Positions 13,091 to 14,691 of a stretch of DNA of 14,691 nucleotides are shown here, piece by piece (the first letter of the stretch is position 1; each line of letters opens with the position of its first letter). Position numbers and translations under genes: made by a program. The stretch covers positions 157,703 to 172,393 of the forward strand of contig MU646860.1 in NCBI GenBank assembly GCA_026770585.1, in the 5' to 3' direction. This DNA is from Baffinella frigidus (Eukaryota > Cryptophyceae > Cryptomonadales > Baffinellaceae). The notes below the pieces were generated by a model, which had not been told where the DNA came from, made no database searches, and saw only the letters and a list, made by a program, of their open reading frames with translations.

Positions 13091-13189
13091 CTGATGCGGC
13101 ATGGGGGTTAAATCCCGGAAAGAGAGAGACCTGTATTACTACCAACACGGCCGCCATGTGTGCACCCCCCCCGAGTGTTGAGAAGGGGA

Positions 13190-13267
13190 GGCCTCTGGGG
13201 GGATGGGGTCTGAACGCTCCAGAGAGTGATACACCACCTGGCCAAATTCTGTAACGTCAGTACAGTC
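13190..13267 (-). pseudogene. exon D copy 5 with upstream segment
   Basis: The minus strand reads DCTDVTEFGQ then VVYHSLERSDPIPPEA. The unit is then replaced by a sequence shared with 12785-12830. Differences from D0 in Phe and Glu-Arg-Ser codons are partly silent. Confidence 0.45.
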
Positions 13268-13272
13268 TCTTT

Positions 13273-13411
13273 CCGCTTAGCAGCCACCGGGGGCTTCACG
13301 GATACAGTCCATCTAAACGATTTGTACTAGAATCTTATCCATTGCCCTGGAACCTAACCGGAATCTCACCTTGCATTCAAGGTGCAAAGGTCTTCGCTCG
13401 CTGCTAAGTGC
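13273..13411 (+). mobile_element. S1 miniature inverted-repeat element, copy 2
   Basis: 139 bp, CCGCTTAGCAGC to GCTGCTAAGTGC, aligned without gaps to 1541-1679. An internal inverted repeat CACCTTGCATTCAAGGTG is better preserved here than in copy 1. It abuts exon copy D5 on its acceptor side. Confidence 0.72.
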
Positions 13412-13450
13412 ACTCCGACCCACAAGATTTCAGCTAAGTCAACCAGCTCA

Positions 13451-13547
13451 CCTAAGTCAACTTTCCCCTGATTTCGTTTAGATGGACCCTGGTCTGGGAC
13501 CAGACATTTGACTTAAGGCGCTAGCTTTCAGGGGGAGTTGACTTAGG
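13451..13547. repeat. foldback element with about 20-bp ends
   Basis: CCTAAGTCAACTTTCCCCTGA (13451-13471) is inverted at 13528-13547 with one gap/mismatch. CTAAGTCAAC is also repeated just to the left, and TGGTCTGGGACCA forms an inner hairpin. Confidence 0.8.
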
Positions 13548-13805
13548 CGAAATGTTGTGGCTCCGAGTGCAGTGGAACCAAAGAAGGCCAACAGCACCGG
13601 ATTTAATCTGTGCGTGCCAAGTCAGCGGCCTGGGAGTTCAATTCCTGAAAGGAGTGAGGGTTTATGGCGCTTTCTGGGTTTGAAGGGTGCAGTCACCCGA
13701 TGTGGGTTATGGCTTTTTAGGGTTGAGGGTCGAGTGCTCAGGGTCCAGGGTTCAGGGTTGAGGGTTTATGGGTTAGTGTTTAAGGTTTAGGGTTGACTCA
13801 AGAGA
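13548..13805. repeat. half-foldback copy and G-rich array
   Basis: About 13598-13665 matches the right half of the 12908-13013 element (GTGCGTGCCAAGTCAGCGGC, TTCCTGAAAGGAGT). It is followed by GGGTTNA units (13715-13797). No gene seen. Confidence 0.65.
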
Positions 13806-13827
13806 CCTCTTCGGCGTGGACGTGCAG
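13806..13827 (-). pseudogene. exon E fragment
   Basis: The minus strand reads LHVHAEE before |GTCTCT, matching LHVRSRE of Ec. Arrays flank it on both sides. Confidence 0.35.
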
Positions 13828-13891
13828 GGTTTATGGGCGAGGTTCTAGGGTTTTGGGGTGAGGGTTTCGGGTTTCGGGTTTTGGGTTTATT
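13828..13891 (+). repeat. G-rich array beside exon Ea donor
   Basis: GGGTTTA, GGGGTGA and GGGTTTC units. The array begins within 10 bases of the exon donor on the minus strand. Confidence 0.85.
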
Positions 13892-13899
13892 AAAGAGAC

Positions 13900-14025
13900 C
13901 TCTCTTGAGCGGACGTACAGCACTGGGTCGGCCTGCAACAAGACCCGCGCCTCGTGTTGCGTTAGGTACCAACAGCGATCGGATCCGACCTCTATCCAAC
14001 CGATGCAAGGGTCCTTGATCGCCAC
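13900..14025 (-). CDS. putative exon E copy a, unknown function
   Basis: The minus strand is open through GWIEVGSDR, then CWYLTQHEARVLL, then QADPVLYVRSRE, ending GAG|GTCTCT. The 25-residue core (13900-13974) is shared with copies at 14301 and 14526. A 4-nt insertion (GTCG) relative to Ec just upstream of the core changes the upstream frame. Ser-Arg is TCA AGA here but TCC CGA in Ec and Ed, a double change that keeps the protein, which is strong evidence of coding history. The family is not recognised. Confidence 0.5.
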
Positions 14026-14065
14026 CTATCTGTTGAAAAGATGTCCCTCCCAGAGAGAACCCGCC

Positions 14066-14137
14066 AAGGGGTCCTAGGCAGGTCCTAGGGCCCTACGGTA
14101 GGGCGTATGAGCCTACTGGTCACTTACGGGATAGGGT
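14066..14137 (-). repeat. partial F3 foldback copy
   Basis: GTCCTAGGCAGGTCCTAGGG, TAGGGCGTATGAGCCTACTG and GTCACTTACGGGA match the reverse complement of 7745-7810. It lies in the would-be intron after exon copy Eb. Confidence 0.7.
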
Positions 14138-14150
14138 TTATTAAACAGAC

Positions 14151-14223
14151 CTCTCTTGAGCGGACGTACAGCACTGGGTCGGACAGCAACACGCCCCGCG
14201 CCTCGAGGCCCTAGGTACCAACA
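14151..14223 (-). pseudogene. exon E copy b, frameshifted
   Basis: Same core as Ea with donor GAG|GTCTGT, but 2 nt are missing near 14210, so CWYL and the downstream LLSDPVLYVRSRE are in different frames. Confidence 0.5.
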
Positions 14224-14300
14224 GCGGTTTGGGGTTTGGGGTTATTACCTCTCTTGAGCTTTCGGGTTTTGGTTTCGGGTTTTGGGTTAATTGAAAAGAC
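14224..14300 (+). repeat. G-rich array containing a stray exon E donor fragment
   Basis: GGGTTTG and GGGTTTT units enclose ACCTCTCTTGAGC (14247-14259), the plus-strand image of the exon E end and its GT. The array between that fragment and the real exon Ec end (14301) is about 40 bp, echoing the duplication at 1707-1789. Confidence 0.78.
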
Positions 14301-14450
14301 CTCTCGGGAGCGGACGTGCAGCACTGGGTCGGACTGCAACACGATGCGTGCCTCGTGTTGCGTCAGGTACCAACAGCAATCGGATCCTCTATCCACCCGA
14401 TGCAAGGGTCCTTTGCCACCAACTATCTGTTGAACAGATGCCCCCAGCCT
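14301..14450 (-). CDS. putative exon E copy c, longest open copy
   Basis: The minus strand is open from about 14450 (ASVQQIVGGKGPLHRVDRGS) through CWYLTQHEARIVLQSDPV and LHVRSRE to GAG|GTCTTT. A TTCAACAG acceptor-like motif lies at about 14437-14430, so the true start may be inside. It differs from Ea by conservative changes (Val/Ile, Ala/Ser, Tyr/His) and silent ones. Confidence 0.5.
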
Positions 14451-14487
14451 CTTTCTCTCTATCTGTTCTCCAGAGAGAAAGAGGCTG
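14425..14487. repeat. two adjacent perfect hairpins
   Basis: ATCTGTT-G-AACAGAT at 14425-14439, and CAGCCTCTTTCTCTCT (14445-14460) inverted exactly at 14472-14487 around an 11-nt loop. They sit at the acceptor side of exon Ec. Confidence 0.9.
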
Positions 14488-14525
14488 TCCCCCCTGGGAG
14501 AAAAAGGTGGGTGTATCGAACAGAC

Positions 14526-14595
14526 CTCTCGGGAGCGGACGTACAGCACAGGGTCGGCCTGCAACAGGATGCGCGCCTCGAGTTTCGTTAAGTAC
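14526..14595 (-). CDS. putative exon E copy d
   Basis: The minus strand reads YLTKLEARILLQADP then VLYVRSRE between CCAG|G (phase 2 entry) and GAG|GTCTGT (phase 0 exit). Leu (TTA), Pro (CCT) and Arg codons differ silently from Ea. The acceptor directly abuts the array at 14598-14691. Confidence 0.5.
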
Positions 14596-14597
14596 CT

Positions 14598-14691
14598 GGC
14601 TTAGGGTGTGGGGTTCGGGGTTTGGGGTGTGGGTTTTTTGGTTTGGGGATCGGGGTTTAGGGTGTGAGGTGTGGGGTGTGGGGTGTGGGGT
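14598..14691 (+). repeat. G-rich array (GGGGTGT/GGGTTTG) to the window end
   Basis: Heptamers of GGGGTTT and GGGTGTG type, continuing past the window edge and supplying the intron side of exon Ed's acceptor. Confidence 0.9.

Overview
This looks like a repeat-dominated stretch of a nuclear genome from a single-celled eukaryote, probably an alga. Three observations point that way. Arrays of TTTAGGG-type heptamers (plant/algal telomere type, with TTTGGGG, TTCAGGG and TTCGGGG variants) occur throughout. Short reading frames repeatedly end in GT-AG style splice borders. One minus-strand frame (3508-3131) begins with what resembles a signal peptide plus an alanine/serine-rich transit peptide with Phe after Ala, the presequence style of algae with red secondary plastids such as cryptophytes. 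The taxon is an inference. No complete, recognisable gene of known function is present, and nothing bacterial, phage-like, tRNA, rRNA or CRISPR was found.

The main result comes from comparing repeated segments with each other. Seven families of short conserved reading frames appear, each in 2-7 copies whose differences are often synonymous or conservative. Six are on the minus strand only: A (169-588), B (1155-2014), P/Q (2109-2425), G (3930-5600), C (9776-11549) and D/E (12136-14595). The K family (4950-7576) occurs on both strands. Several have exon-like borders. B ends in split-codon phase 2 and A begins in phase 2, so B and A can join in frame. D is an exact 90-nt phase-0 unit. E ends GAG|GTC in four copies. 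I read these as duplicated micro-exons, partly decayed, of one or more minus-strand genes, not as intact genes.

The arrays are not random background. They sit at or within a few bases of putative 5' splice sites, and several can be dated as insertions because an empty-site paralogue or a flanking target duplication is present: 20 bp at 1707-1789, 6 bp around 971-1150, 6 bp around 9808-9863. Other insertions nest in the same exons: a 122-132 bp element (R3, four copies, duplications up to 13 bp), a 139-bp element with 12-bp inverted ends (S1, two copies), a TA-flanked miniature element (M, about ten full or partial copies), and several foldback/palindromic elements.

Layout: 1-620 AT microsatellites with duplicated exon A; 640-2110 G-rich arrays with exon B; 2110-2690 P/Q and a foldback; 2690-3700 the candidate plastid-targeted gene start; 3700-7700 mosaic of G, K, R3 and M repeats; 7700-9120 CT/GA microsatellites; 9120-9435 M elements; 9435-11600 C-rich arrays and exon C; 11600-11990 little; 11990-13270 exon D; 13273-13800 S1 and foldbacks; 13800-14691 exon E with arrays.
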